This document shows positions 19,246 to 29,489 of a DNA stretch of 40,686 nucleotides, piece after piece. A program made the translations under genes and the position numbers. Position 1 is the first letter of the stretch. Every line of letters starts with the position of its first letter. Source of the DNA: an uncultured archaeon (GTDB taxonomy: Archaea; Thermoplasmatota; E2; DHVEG-1); contig CABMCU010000007.1 of assembly GCA_902384685.1 (NCBI GenBank), positions 1-40,686 of the forward strand. The letters run 5' to 3'. Under the pieces are notes generated by a model. It was not told the DNA's origin, did not search any database, and saw nothing but the letters and a program-made list of their open reading frames with translations.

Positions 19246-20646
19246 CTAAAGTATGGCGTCTTCTTGCTGGTAGTGTGTTAAAAAGGGTGAGATTTTAGAT
19301 ATTACAAATCTATGCTTGCCAGATCCTGTTAAAGGAATCGTATCCATCAATTGAATAACAATAGTCATATCTTCACCACATTTTCCATGAATAACTTTCA
19401 ATAATTTTTTCTTTTCATTTTCAGTAAAAGAATCATCAACTACTAATTTAATAATTATTTCTCTATTATTTTCTTGTAAAACTTGAAATTGTTCTATTCC
19501 ATTTACATATGTTCTGAAAAGAATAGTCCAAAAAGTCCCAGTAAAATATTTTCCATTTGTTCCGACAATTACATCAAATGTTCGCCCCTCCACCTTTTCT
19601 AAAAGAGGTAGTCCTCTCCCACACTCACATCCTTTATCAGAAAAGATACCAATATCCCCAATATCATATCGAATAAATGGAAAACAGTAATTATCCAAAT
19701 CGGTAATAATAATTTTCCCAAGTTTACCAGGTTTGCAAGGATTTCCTTCTTCATCGAGTATCTCAACAAAAATATTTTCAGAACTAATATGCAAGCCTTG
19801 ATGAGCCATACATTCTTGTGCTATTGTCCCAAACTCTCTACTGCCATATAATTCGAAAACCCTACATTGAAAAACTTTTTCAATTTTTTCTCTTTGAAAT
19901 TGAAATAGAGTTTCTGCAGAGCTTACAACACCATTAATCTCGGGTATTTTTATTTTTTTTTCCTCTAAATAATTTGCAAACAAATATAATGCAGAAGCAT
20001 AACCAAGTATAATTTTAGGATTAAATGAAATTATTTTTTTTGCATAATTGTTCATCATTGCTGGATTTAAATTATAAGAGGATAAAAACAATGTAGGAAA
20101 GATAAAGTTCGTTATTTGATTTTTTACTCTTGTTATGATAGTATTATTCATCTGAGAACCCCAAAGAAATGCCTGTTTATCATATCGATCAAATTCTAAC
20201 CATTCTATACATCTCAAGGATGCTGCTTCATTTAAATAATCACTCCTCGTAAATCGTTTTTTCTCTTTGTAAAATACTAACTTTTTTCCAGTAGACCCGC
20301 TTGTCATATCAACAGTTAATTCTGACGGTTTATATAATTTTGATAACAGTGTTTCTCTATTTTTATCTATTATTTGTCTGTTTAATAATGGAATTTTTCG
20401 AAAATCATCTATAGAAATGTCGTTTTCAACATTAATTGCATTATTGTCAAAAAGAATTCTATAGAAAGGTACATTCTTATAAGCATGTCGTAAAATATTT
20501 TCCAATCTCGACCATTGAAATTTCTTTAATTCCTCTCCAGAGAGCCATTGGGTTTTTCTTAATTCATCTAAACATTCGGTAGTTTTATAATTCCTTACTC
20601 GTTCATATATTGAATATATAAATCTTCGTGGGAAAATAGATACCAT
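19246..20646 (-). CDS. PaaK/CapK-like adenylate-forming ligase
   Basis: LENILRHAYKNVPFYRILFD, DMTSGSTGKKLVFYK, FELYGSREFGTIAQEC, FIRYDIGDIG, LTGSGKHRFVIS. Confidence 0.9.
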   Translation of the reverse strand: MVSIFPRRFIYSIYERVRNYKTTECLDELRKTQWLSGEELKKFQWSRLENILRHAYKNVPFYRILFDNNAINVENDISIDDFRKIPLLNRQIIDKNRETLLSKLYKPSELTVDMTSGSTGKKLVFYKEKKRFTRSDYLNEAASLRCIEWLEFDRYDKQAFLWGSQMNNTIITRVKNQITNFIFPTLFLSSYNLNPAMMNNYAKKIISFNPKIILGYASALYLFANYLEEKKIKIPEINGVVSSAETLFQFQREKIEKVFQCRVFELYGSREFGTIAQECMAHQGLHISSENIFVEILDEEGNPCKPGKLGKIIITDLDNYCFPFIRYDIGDIGIFSDKGCECGRGLPLLEKVEGRTFDVIVGTNGKYFTGTFWTILFRTYVNGIEQFQVLQENNREIIIKLVVDDSFTENEKKKLLKVIHGKCGEDMTIVIQLMDTIPLTGSGKHRFVISKISPFLTHYQQEDAIL

Positions 20647-20656
20647 AAACTAACAA

Positions 20657-21799
20657 CTATTTCTGATATTCTTTATTTTTAATAAGTTGAATCTCATTAA
20701 ATAACTTTTCATATCCATCTAATATTCTGTCTAAATTGTGTTCTTTTTCTACATATTTTCTACTTTGTGCTCCCATTTTATTTCTCAAGTGGTCATTTTT
20801 AAGAAGTATATCAATGTTTTCAAATAAATCATCTAAATTCTCTACGTGTATCCCTAATCCATGTTTACATATTATTTCATCTGGATCAAAACCAAATGAA
20901 ATCACAGGGATAGAATTTCCCCATGCTTCAAGAAATGTGTTTGGAAAACCTTCAAATGCTGAAGTATGTACAAGGAGCGAAGACATTCGATAAAATTCAT
21001 CTATTTTATTGTGTTCTACAAAACCGATGAATTCTAAATTTTTTATTTTATCGGCTGCCTCTTTTATTCTATTGAAATATTCGAGTTCTATACCGGCAAC
21101 AATCATCCAAAAATTATAATTGGGAAAAATTTTGGCTAATTTTAAAAAAATTTCTACTCGTTTTCCTTTAGTTAATCTCCCAACCCAAAGAATTTTTAAA
21201 TTTGAAGATTTACGTTGTTTAAGTATTTTTTCAGATTGGAGATATAAATTTTTAATAATTCGGCCGTCTCTACCAATTTTTTGCTTCAGTAAATTTTTCT
21301 GATGATTTGTTTGACATACAATTATTGATGAATTCTTTACTCCATATCTATAAAAAATATTTTTCAGATTATAAGGAGTCGAGATATCCAAATTACTAGT
21401 AACATTCTTGTCGGATGAGGCGATAAATAAAAATTTTTTGTTTTTTAACAACGCATAAAAAGCAATTATACCTGTTAATGGTGAGTAACCCTTTTTAATA
21501 TAAATATCTGCATTTATTTTATTTAAAACTTTCATTAATTTATATAGATTTTGAGGAAGTAAAAATGTATAGCCACGTTTTTTATTATAAAAAGCATGAT
21601 GTATTTTGACATCATCAATTAATTCACTTGAAAGATTAGATTTTTCAAATGTAACAAAGAAAACATTATATTGTCTTTTAGCTAGATTCTTAGCAAGTAA
21701 ACTCATCTGTAATTCAGAGCCACCTACAATTTCACCGCTTCCAGTAAATATTGAATAACCAAATTCAGATAAAATACAAATTTTCAGTTTACTTGACAT
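20657..21799 (-). CDS. Glycosyltransferase family 4
   Basis: GGSELQMSLLAKNLAKRQYNVFFVT, ILWVGRLTKGKRVEIFLKLA, VHTSAFEGFPNTFLEAWGNSIPVISFGFDPD. Confidence 0.9.
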   Translation of the reverse strand: MSSKLKICILSEFGYSIFTGSGEIVGGSELQMSLLAKNLAKRQYNVFFVTFEKSNLSSELIDDVKIHHAFYNKKRGYTFLLPQNLYKLMKVLNKINADIYIKKGYSPLTGIIAFYALLKNKKFLFIASSDKNVTSNLDISTPYNLKNIFYRYGVKNSSIIVCQTNHQKNLLKQKIGRDGRIIKNLYLQSEKILKQRKSSNLKILWVGRLTKGKRVEIFLKLAKIFPNYNFWMIVAGIELEYFNRIKEAADKIKNLEFIGFVEHNKIDEFYRMSSLLVHTSAFEGFPNTFLEAWGNSIPVISFGFDPDEIICKHGLGIHVENLDDLFENIDILLKNDHLRNKMGAQSRKYVEKEHNLDRILDGYEKLFNEIQLIKNKEYQK

Positions 21800-21917
21800 T
21801 ATCAGTCCACTTTAAGTTTTTGTTTGAGAGATATTTACCTCTTTAATGACGTTTGTAAATTAAAGTAAATATATAACGATATCGAAATCCTACTAAATAC
21901 TAAATCAATGGCCATAT

Positions 21918-23153
21918 TTAGTATGCAGCATACGCCTCCCTATAAACATCCAAAATCCTATTGACAATATTATCCATAGTAAACAACTCTGAATATTGTC
22001 CAATTTTTTGATAATCCCATTTCTTGTCTAAAGCAAATAATAGTTTTTCTGATAATTCTTTGAAATCACTAGGATTAACAAGTAATCCATAATCATCAGA
22101 AGAAATGATCTCTGGAATACCACCAACTCTAGTGGCTATAACAGGTTTACCACACCCTAATGCCTCAAACATAACTGTTGGATTTCCTTCGTTTAGGCTT
22201 GGTATAACAAAAATATCACAAGCGTTCATCCAAAGGGGAATTTCATCATGGGGTTTCCCACCAAGTAATTTTATATGGTTCTCTAAACCAAGTTTTTTAA
22301 TTTGTTTAAAGAGTTTATTTTTTAATGGTCCAACTCCGATGATAAAACATATGATGTCTTTTTTGTATTGTATTAGTTCATATACTGCTTTAAGAAGAAA
22401 ATCATAACCTTTTACCTCTAATAAATTTCCTACACTTAAAATTATTTTTTTATTGAATTGTATTTGAAGATTTCTTTGGCATTCATCGGAATTTTTTTGG
22501 TTGAAAAGATTCCGTCTAAATCCATTTGGTATGATATGCACTGGAACATTACAATTTAACTTTTGTATATAACTTAAATTTTTTTGGCTAACAGTTATGA
22601 TCTGATTTGCACCATTTAAAACGTATTTAATCTTATTTTTCCATTCATCATCCTTAAAAGGCCACAGATATATATCAAAACCATGAGTTGTGACGACAAA
22701 TGGTTTTCCATATTTTTCTTTGAGTTTTGCCCCTACATATCCAGAACTCCAGGTAAAATGTGAATGAATTAAGTCGAATTTAATTTTATTTTTATTGATT
22801 ATATTTTCAACAATTTTGAAATGTTTATGGCCGAGTTGTTTATAATGATAATCAGTTGGAGCATATAAAAGAGATGTGGGAATGACGATGACATTTTCTG
22901 GTTTATCATCTAGACATATCATTGTTTTTTTTCTAAATCTCTTTAAATAATTTATTGGAAGAAAATTTGATATTTCTGCTATGGGATTCAAAGCTACTAA
23001 GACATAGATTTTATGAAAAAAATGTGATAATAAATCAACCTGATCTTTTACAAAAAAATTATACACTGGAGAAATAATAAGTAGATTTTTGTCTTGAAAC
23101 ATATTATCCAAGTATTCGCACCTTCTCATTAAATTTCTAGGTACTAGATTCAA
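21918..23153 (-). CDS. Glycosyltransferase family 4
   Basis: DLIHSHFTWSSGYVGAKLKEKYGKPFVVTTHGFDIY, ILSVGNLLEVKGYDFLLKAV, VIPSLNEGNPTVMFEALGCGKPVIATRVGGIPEII. Confidence 0.93.
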   Translation of the reverse strand: MNLVPRNLMRRCEYLDNMFQDKNLLIISPVYNFFVKDQVDLLSHFFHKIYVLVALNPIAEISNFLPINYLKRFRKKTMICLDDKPENVIVIPTSLLYAPTDYHYKQLGHKHFKIVENIINKNKIKFDLIHSHFTWSSGYVGAKLKEKYGKPFVVTTHGFDIYLWPFKDDEWKNKIKYVLNGANQIITVSQKNLSYIQKLNCNVPVHIIPNGFRRNLFNQKNSDECQRNLQIQFNKKIILSVGNLLEVKGYDFLLKAVYELIQYKKDIICFIIGVGPLKNKLFKQIKKLGLENHIKLLGGKPHDEIPLWMNACDIFVIPSLNEGNPTVMFEALGCGKPVIATRVGGIPEIISSDDYGLLVNPSDFKELSEKLLFALDKKWDYQKIGQYSELFTMDNIVNRILDVYREAYAAY

Positions 23154-23188
23154 TCACGTTAGATTATCTAGCACACGTATGACATCTT

Positions 23189-24268
23189 TTATTTAAACTT
23201 GTATTGCATATCTGGTTTTTCTTTTATTTCTTTGAAGCTTTGAGGATAATTTTCTATAAACCAAACCATAAATTGAATCATATTGACTTTGTTTTTAAGG
23301 AATACGTCTTTCTTTTTTTTCCATTCGTCTTTTAGATTTGTCTGTTGAATTAATTCAACTGCTTTATCTATTGCCTCTTTCGTATTTTCATATTTGAAAA
23401 TTAAGGAATTCTTTTCACCAAGTTCTATAAAGTTCCCAATCTGATTTACTTTAGGGTGAGCAACGATGCTGGGAGTTCCTAAAACAGCTGATTCAGTTAT
23501 AATAGTATTAGAATCAGCAACAACCATCTGAGCATAATACAAAACATCATGGATTCTATGCTTTGGTATTTTAAGAGAATATTTAGCCATATCAGGTGGG
23601 AGCATACCTTCAAAAGAAATGAAAATTTTAGCATGCTTCTCTAATTTAGTTACTAATTCTTTTTTTTCTTTGTAAGAAAAACCTTTGGTACCAGTGTCAT
23701 GGACTGCATCAAATGCATTAAAGCGAAGTAGAACAAATTTTTCTTTTGGTGAGATATTCATAAGATTTAAAATATTCTTATCCGGGCTAAAATAATCAGG
23801 ATGTAAATAAGCGATTTCTTTGAAACTGTCAACTCTTATTTGTTTTTCACCTAAATCTCTTTTAAAACATTTCGGTGTAATTATCGCATTTACAAATGGT
23901 ATTATGATAACAAATTGAATCGGAGCAAAGTCGTTATCATTAAATACGATAGATGGTTTTTTTAATAATTGGGCAGTAAAAACTGCATCAACGGAATGCC
24001 CGATAACCAAATCCGGTTTAAATCTCCTTAAATATTTATATGAAACTAAAACATCATGAGGAAATGATAGCAAAATTTTTGTATATTTTGATTTCGGTGA
24101 TTTGGTGTACAAGATGTAATTTATACCTTTTCCATTTAATACATCAATTGTCTCCCTATAACTTCTTGCTAGTATAATAGTTTCATGACCTTTTTCTTTC
24201 AATATCTTCGTAATAGGGATAAATAGATGAGCTTGAGCGGGCGTGTTAACAAAAAACGCAATTTTCAT
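23189..24268 (-). CDS. DUF354 family protein (UDP-GlcNAc 2-epimerase/GT-B-like)
   Basis: MKIAFFVNTPAQAHLFIPITKILKEKGHETIILAR, FKPDLVIGHSVDAVFTAQLLKKPSIVFNDNDFA, LVTKLEKHAKIFISFEG. Confidence 0.85.
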   Translation of the reverse strand: MKIAFFVNTPAQAHLFIPITKILKEKGHETIILARSYRETIDVLNGKGINYILYTKSPKSKYTKILLSFPHDVLVSYKYLRRFKPDLVIGHSVDAVFTAQLLKKPSIVFNDNDFAPIQFVIIIPFVNAIITPKCFKRDLGEKQIRVDSFKEIAYLHPDYFSPDKNILNLMNISPKEKFVLLRFNAFDAVHDTGTKGFSYKEKKELVTKLEKHAKIFISFEGMLPPDMAKYSLKIPKHRIHDVLYYAQMVVADSNTIITESAVLGTPSIVAHPKVNQIGNFIELGEKNSLIFKYENTKEAIDKAVELIQQTNLKDEWKKKKDVFLKNKVNMIQFMVWFIENYPQSFKEIKEKPDMQYKFK

Positions 24269-24306
24269 ATTCTTCTCTGATGCAATACTTTAAATTTTTT
24301 ATTAAA

Positions 24307-25164
24307 TTATCTATTTTTAAAGATATCTGCCAATTCCGATAAATGTTTCTCTGATGAGGCGCCTACAACACAAAATTTTATATCACCTAATGTCGTCAGA
24401 TAGTCATGGACTATATTCACAGAAAAAGCACCGCCCCCCAAAATATTCATCGCAATAATTTCTCCCCTGTACTTTTTGATCGCTACCTCTACAGCTGCTT
24501 TTGATGGATTCATATCATAACCGCCAGGATTTATCGGTGTCATCACTAATTGAGGTTTCATATGCCATTTTTCAAAATTCCTTTGAAAAAGTTCAAAATT
24601 TAAAGTGATAAAACCTGGGTTCAACCCCATGTCATACTGTACATGATCAATATAGGTTTTCATACAATCGGATATTCCTAGAGATAAGAGCACATCAGTA
24701 AATACATTATGCAAAAGCACTGCCTTTATGTTCAAATCCATAAAAGGTTTTATTTCAAGCTCGAGAAAAGATACTGCTAAAGAAAAAAAATCCTTCTTCA
24801 CAAGATTAACAATGTTTTTTACTGCGATAATCGATGTATTCTTTAGACCACTTCTATGAATTATGTCTTGAATCAAACTCAATAATCCATTTTCATTCAT
24901 TTTTTGAATATAGTTTTGAACATAGGGAAATTGTAAATATAACTCCATATCGAAAGTTCTGTTGCGCTCATAGTATTTCAAAAATTCTAACATACGCGGA
25001 AGGGTTTCAATAATCATACCCCGATATCCAAGCTCTGCTGCCTTTTCCACCACGTTATAAATATTTTTCACATCTGAAAAATATTTTTCCCGTTCTCTAC
25101 TTCTTTCATCAGATATATGACTAATACCAATAAATTGATTATGACCTAAAATTAATTCCATCAT
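24307..25164 (-). CDS. Uncharacterised protein, possibly TIM-barrel/aldo-keto-reductase-like
   Basis: ILGHNQFIGISHISDERSREREKYFSDV; C-terminal NILGGGAFSVNIVHDYLTTLGDIKFCVVGASSEKHLSELADIF; directly abuts the Gfo/Idh gene. Confidence 0.5.
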   Translation of the reverse strand: MMELILGHNQFIGISHISDERSREREKYFSDVKNIYNVVEKAAELGYRGMIIETLPRMLEFLKYYERNRTFDMELYLQFPYVQNYIQKMNENGLLSLIQDIIHRSGLKNTSIIAVKNIVNLVKKDFFSLAVSFLELEIKPFMDLNIKAVLLHNVFTDVLLSLGISDCMKTYIDHVQYDMGLNPGFITLNFELFQRNFEKWHMKPQLVMTPINPGGYDMNPSKAAVEVAIKKYRGEIIAMNILGGGAFSVNIVHDYLTTLGDIKFCVVGASSEKHLSELADIFKNR

Positions 25165-26199
25165 TTACACCTTGTAGTTAACGCTCTCAATTTGATTGTT
25201 ATCCATTGATGAATAGATTTTATCAATAGCAGAGTGAACTTTAGCAGCCTCTCTGAAATCACACAAAGATCGTCTATTATCAATAACACAATTTAATAAA
25301 TGCAAATCCTCAGAGGTATATTCAGAACCCCCAACATTAATCGGAATATTTTTAACTAAGTTTTGTTTATAAAAAATGTTCGATCCTTTTTTATAATTAG
25401 TAGTTTCTTTTTCAGAATATATATCAATATATTTTTCTGTTACTGTTACTATTCCGTCCTCTAATTGGAATTTAATCATCAATTCAGGGAGACGATAATT
25501 TCGTACCGACCAAGAAAGTTGAAGTAGACCAAAAATCTCATTTTTAAATTTCAAGTTAACAGAAACATAATCCTCAACATCTTTGTTAAACACTGGTTTT
25601 CCAAAAGCATGAACCGTATCGATATCCCCAAATAAATAATGAAATAAATCTATTGCATGAGAACCGAGATCCATTAAAACACCTCCTCCACTCATCTCCT
25701 GATTATATTGCCATCCTTTCTGCTGTTTAAACACTTGGCTAACAAATAATTGCGAATAAAAATAATGAACCTTGCCAAGATCTGTGTTTTCAATTATTTT
25801 TTTTGCTAAAGTATAAGTTTCCATGAATCTTCTACAGTATCCCACTAATGATTTGCATTCAAATCTCTTACTTAACAATATTTGGCATTCCTCCGTATTC
25901 ATTGCCAAAGGTTTTTCCACAAAAATATGTAAATTGTGTTCCATAGCACACTCAACCATCATTTTATGAAGAAAAACAGGAGTAGTAATAACAACAACAT
26001 CCAAATTTTCTTTATCTACCATTTCTCTAAAATCGCGATAGATGTTTACAGAAGAAATAAAATTTTTTAAGATATTTGATACTAGCAATTTTTTTTCACA
26101 AATTGCGGTGAGCATACTGTTATCAAGGCTATTAAAAATGCAGGCATGGAGCAGACCCATTTTCCCGGCCCCAATTACACCAACCTTTAATTTTTCCAT
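25165..26199 (-). CDS. Gfo/Idh/MocA-family sugar oxidoreductase
   Basis: KVGVIGAGKMGLLHACIFN, DVVVITTPVFLHKMMVECAMEHNLHIFVEKPLA, GGGVLMDLGSHAIDLFHYLFGDI. Confidence 0.93.
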   Translation of the reverse strand: MEKLKVGVIGAGKMGLLHACIFNSLDNSMLTAICEKKLLVSNILKNFISSVNIYRDFREMVDKENLDVVVITTPVFLHKMMVECAMEHNLHIFVEKPLAMNTEECQILLSKRFECKSLVGYCRRFMETYTLAKKIIENTDLGKVHYFYSQLFVSQVFKQQKGWQYNQEMSGGGVLMDLGSHAIDLFHYLFGDIDTVHAFGKPVFNKDVEDYVSVNLKFKNEIFGLLQLSWSVRNYRLPELMIKFQLEDGIVTVTEKYIDIYSEKETTNYKKGSNIFYKQNLVKNIPINVGGSEYTSEDLHLLNCVIDNRRSLCDFREAAKVHSAIDKIYSSMDNNQIESVNYKV

Positions 26200-26619
26200 T
26201 TTACCGCATCAACATATTATTAACATTATAAAAAAACTTCGTATTGATTACAATTGGTTGATTAATACTTTGTATTTTAGTTTACCAAATAAAAACCGTG
26301 CCAAACAAGATATCTTTTATTTTACTCATCTAAGTATGCTCAAGAGAATATTCACCACCGACTCCTTAGATTACACTAGATCGTTAAATTTTAAAAATCA
26401 CCCTATTCAATAAAGAGCTTATTCTATAATAAGAACAATAATTTAAATTCTTATGATTCATTATGTTATCTGAGACTTGGAGGAATCCAATACATTGCCA
26501 AACCTTAGAAAATGGTTAAGGCTGAACACTAAGAAAAAATCACTCAAAACATTATTCAATAAAAATTCTTGAAATCAGAGTAGTTATCTTCTCTTATCAA
26601 AAATTGGAGCGAAAAAATA

Positions 26620-27204
26620 TTGAAAGTGAATATGGAAAAAAATCAGATGACTATCATTCCATGTCCGTCATGTACGACACAATTATCCTATAAAAAAAGC
26701 CATGATAATGACATTCTACTTAGCTGCCCAGTCTGCGGACAAGTTGTACTGTTTAAAGGTAAAAAGTCCCTAATAAATCAACCAAGCGAAAAATCATTAT
26801 TCAAAAAAATCTTATTAGATAAAAGAATTTTGGGGTTAATATTAATTATAGTTGGTCTTATTTTTTTTAATTTTTCCAACCCTATGATTATAAGAATAGG
26901 AATTACAATCATTGTAATAGGAATTTTAATAACCTTATTAAAAACAAAAGAGAGTAGCACGATTATTAGTTGGGATAAACATATTTTTTTATTATTAATT
27001 GGATGGATACTAATAATGTTCGTTCTAACTAGTAATTCAGATGTAACTCTCTTTATCATCCTGATAATTATAGGGATACTCGTAATAAGAGAACTTGCAA
27101 CACAATTTATCACCATCGATTTTAAAAAAAGGTTAAATATCATTATTATCATTTTTCTAATAATCTATATCCTAATAATTATCCATATAATGAAAATTAT
27201 ATAA
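26620..27204 (+). CDS. Zinc-ribbon plus multi-TM small membrane protein
   Basis: CPSCTTQLSYKKSHDNDILLSCPVCGQVV followed by five or so hydrophobic helices. Confidence 0.65.
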   Translation: MKVNMEKNQMTIIPCPSCTTQLSYKKSHDNDILLSCPVCGQVVLFKGKKSLINQPSEKSLFKKILLDKRILGLILIIVGLIFFNFSNPMIIRIGITIIVIGILITLLKTKESSTIISWDKHIFLLLIGWILIMFVLTSNSDVTLFIILIIIGILVIRELATQFITIDFKKRLNIIIIIFLIIYILIIIHIMKII

Positions 27205-27209
27205 TTTAT

Positions 27210-28193
27210 TTAATGAAAAAATCTCTTAAAAATCCAGTTAACGAGAATTCCATTTGAAATTATAATATTAAAAAATTCTATACAATCCTTCGAATTACGA
27301 TATCCATAGAAATTGAATCTGCCAAATTTCATATAGGAATTATCAAGACTATCTACTGGCAAATAGTTTTTTTTAAACTCCCCAGAAAATCCTAGTTTTA
27401 AACCAATTTTTTTTGTTTCTTCGATGATTTCCTTCGAGTAAACACCATCAGGATATGAAATCGCTAAGGGAGTAATACCTGTAAAATCATAAATATCTCT
27501 TTGAGAATAGAGAATAAGGGAATTACGCTCCTTAGATGAATATGACGATAAGATATTGTGATTACAGGTATGATTTCCTAAAAAAATAAGTCGGTCCTCA
27601 GAAAATTCCTTTAGTTCAGAAGGGCTAAAAGGTCTATCAATATCGCTTACGGGTTCTAATGCTTCATATCCAAATAAATCTATAAGATATTCTTCACATT
27701 TCTCACTTGTTTTTATTTTCATTTGGTCTTTCATTTTTACAATTTGTTTTATTGACAGATTATTTTTTATTCCTTCTCTGTAAAGAACATCCCACCAGAA
27801 GGGTTTGTTATATTTTACATGTTTTGTCGAAATAAAAAAACAAGCAGGAATTTTATATTTTCTTAAAATCGATAAAACGTGTTTATTATTATAGTATCCG
27901 TCATCAAAGGTTAAAAGAATATAATTTTTCGTATTATCTAAGCCTTTTAAAATATCATTTGGAGATATGAATGTATAGTCTTTATCTATAGAATATTCTA
28001 AAAATTTGGAAAAATTTTCGATAGAAATAAATAATTTTGGATCTACAAAATTTAAAGATCTTTCTGTTTCATTTAAAAATATTCCATGAAAAGTTAATAC
28101 TAGTATAGATTTTTTATATTGTAATCTAGGATCGATGATTTGAGTAAATATAGAATCAGTTATTTGAACAATTTTCATCAATTTTTTTTTCAT
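27210..28193 (-). CDS. Polysaccharide deacetylase family protein
   Basis: VLTFHGIF, ILLTFDDGYYNNKHVLSILRKYKIPACFFIS, GNHTCNHNILS, ISYPDGVYS. Confidence 0.85.
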   Translation of the reverse strand: MKKKLMKIVQITDSIFTQIIDPRLQYKKSILVLTFHGIFLNETERSLNFVDPKLFISIENFSKFLEYSIDKDYTFISPNDILKGLDNTKNYILLTFDDGYYNNKHVLSILRKYKIPACFFISTKHVKYNKPFWWDVLYREGIKNNLSIKQIVKMKDQMKIKTSEKCEEYLIDLFGYEALEPVSDIDRPFSPSELKEFSEDRLIFLGNHTCNHNILSSYSSKERNSLILYSQRDIYDFTGITPLAISYPDGVYSKEIIEETKKIGLKLGFSGEFKKNYLPVDSLDNSYMKFGRFNFYGYRNSKDCIEFFNIIISNGILVNWIFKRFFH

Positions 28194-28513
28194 ACAAATA
28201 CATTATTGATAACTTTTTTTAGATTTTATATCCCCTTAACAATACTCTTATATATTAAATATATTCTCCCGAAATGTAAGATGAAATAGGGGGGATATTA
28301 CCTAAATATTATATTGCGATTGCGACTGGTAGTTGGTTATCGATGTCTTCTGAAATTTTTTTAGGGTTATCGCACTTAAATTGTTAAAATCAGTTTAAAT
28401 ATAAAATTTGAAAAAGATTTGCAAACCCCACTACTTTTTAAGTATTTGAATAATATCCTAGAAGTAAATGATTCATTTCAAGTTGGTAAGTTATTGCACA
28501 TACCAAATTCAGG

Positions 28514-29284
28514 TTGGATTATTCAATGTTGGTATTAGATAAAAAAATTATTATATTCAACATTAAGGAAGTATATTTTTCAGGAAAACCTTTCGATATC
28601 AGAGGATGCGATAGCGTGAGATTCTATTATTGTAAGGACGAAGTTAATTTGAAAGGATTTGCTTGCCAAAGAAAACTTACCTCAATAATTGATTTAACTC
28701 AAAATTTAGAAAAAATATGGTTAGATATCGATGGAAACTCATCTCGTAAACGCATAAAAATAGCGAAAGAAAAAGGAATTGAAGTAAAAATTAATGAGGA
28801 TTATAATCAATTTCACACTATTTTAAAATCATTTATGCGTCAAAAAAGATTTGGATCATTCTTGCTAATGGGGGAATTAGATCTCCTAACGATGAAAAAA
28901 TATGGAACTTGTCTTACTGCAAGATATAAAGATGAGGTTTTAGGAGGACAATTATATCTTGAAGACGAGGAAAATATTCTTTTCAGATATGGTGCCTCTA
29001 AAAGGTTAGAATTAGATAAAAAAGATATAAATAAATCAAAATTAATCAGTGACGCAAATCGTTTACTGCACTGGGAGGCAATACAATATGCAAAAAACAA
29101 AGGTATTAAAATATATAATTGGGGTGGATTATGGCCTAAAGAAGATGTGGAAAAAGATCCACAAAAAATGGGAGTAAATTTGTTTAAATTAAGTTTTGGT
29201 GGCGAAGTAGTAACTCGTTTTGAATATCATAAGATTTATTCTAAGATTTATAATATTGTATATCGTTCATTTTCTTTATATTAA
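28514..29284 (+). CDS. FemAB/GNAT-like transferase, TTG start
   Basis: RKRIKIAKEKGIEVKINEDYNQFHTILK, ARYKDEVLGGQLYLEDEENILFRYGAS, LLHWEAIQYAKNKGIKIYNWGGL. Confidence 0.65.
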   Translation: MDYSMLVLDKKIIIFNIKEVYFSGKPFDIRGCDSVRFYYCKDEVNLKGFACQRKLTSIIDLTQNLEKIWLDIDGNSSRKRIKIAKEKGIEVKINEDYNQFHTILKSFMRQKRFGSFLLMGELDLLTMKKYGTCLTARYKDEVLGGQLYLEDEENILFRYGASKRLELDKKDINKSKLISDANRLLHWEAIQYAKNKGIKIYNWGGLWPKEDVEKDPQKMGVNLFKLSFGGEVVTRFEYHKIYSKIYNIVYRSFSLY

Positions 29285-29489
29285 GGATGGTATATTTGAT
29301 ATGTTTTGGTTATATATATTAAATTATTAGATTTTAATGAAGGAGACATTATATCGAGGGTATTTTACTTAACAAAAATTATATTTTTACATATCTTAAT
29401 TTAATTAAAAGATAAGTATTCTTAAATAAGTTTAATAACCTTTAGTTTATAACTTTATTTTAGTAAATCACAGTAATAGGAAAACATGA

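Noticed and set aside
26778-27152. Minus-strand ORF antisense to the zinc-ribbon membrane protein
   Set aside because: The plus-strand frame has a clear zinc ribbon; the antisense hydrophobic reading is a by-product of AT-rich TM codons.
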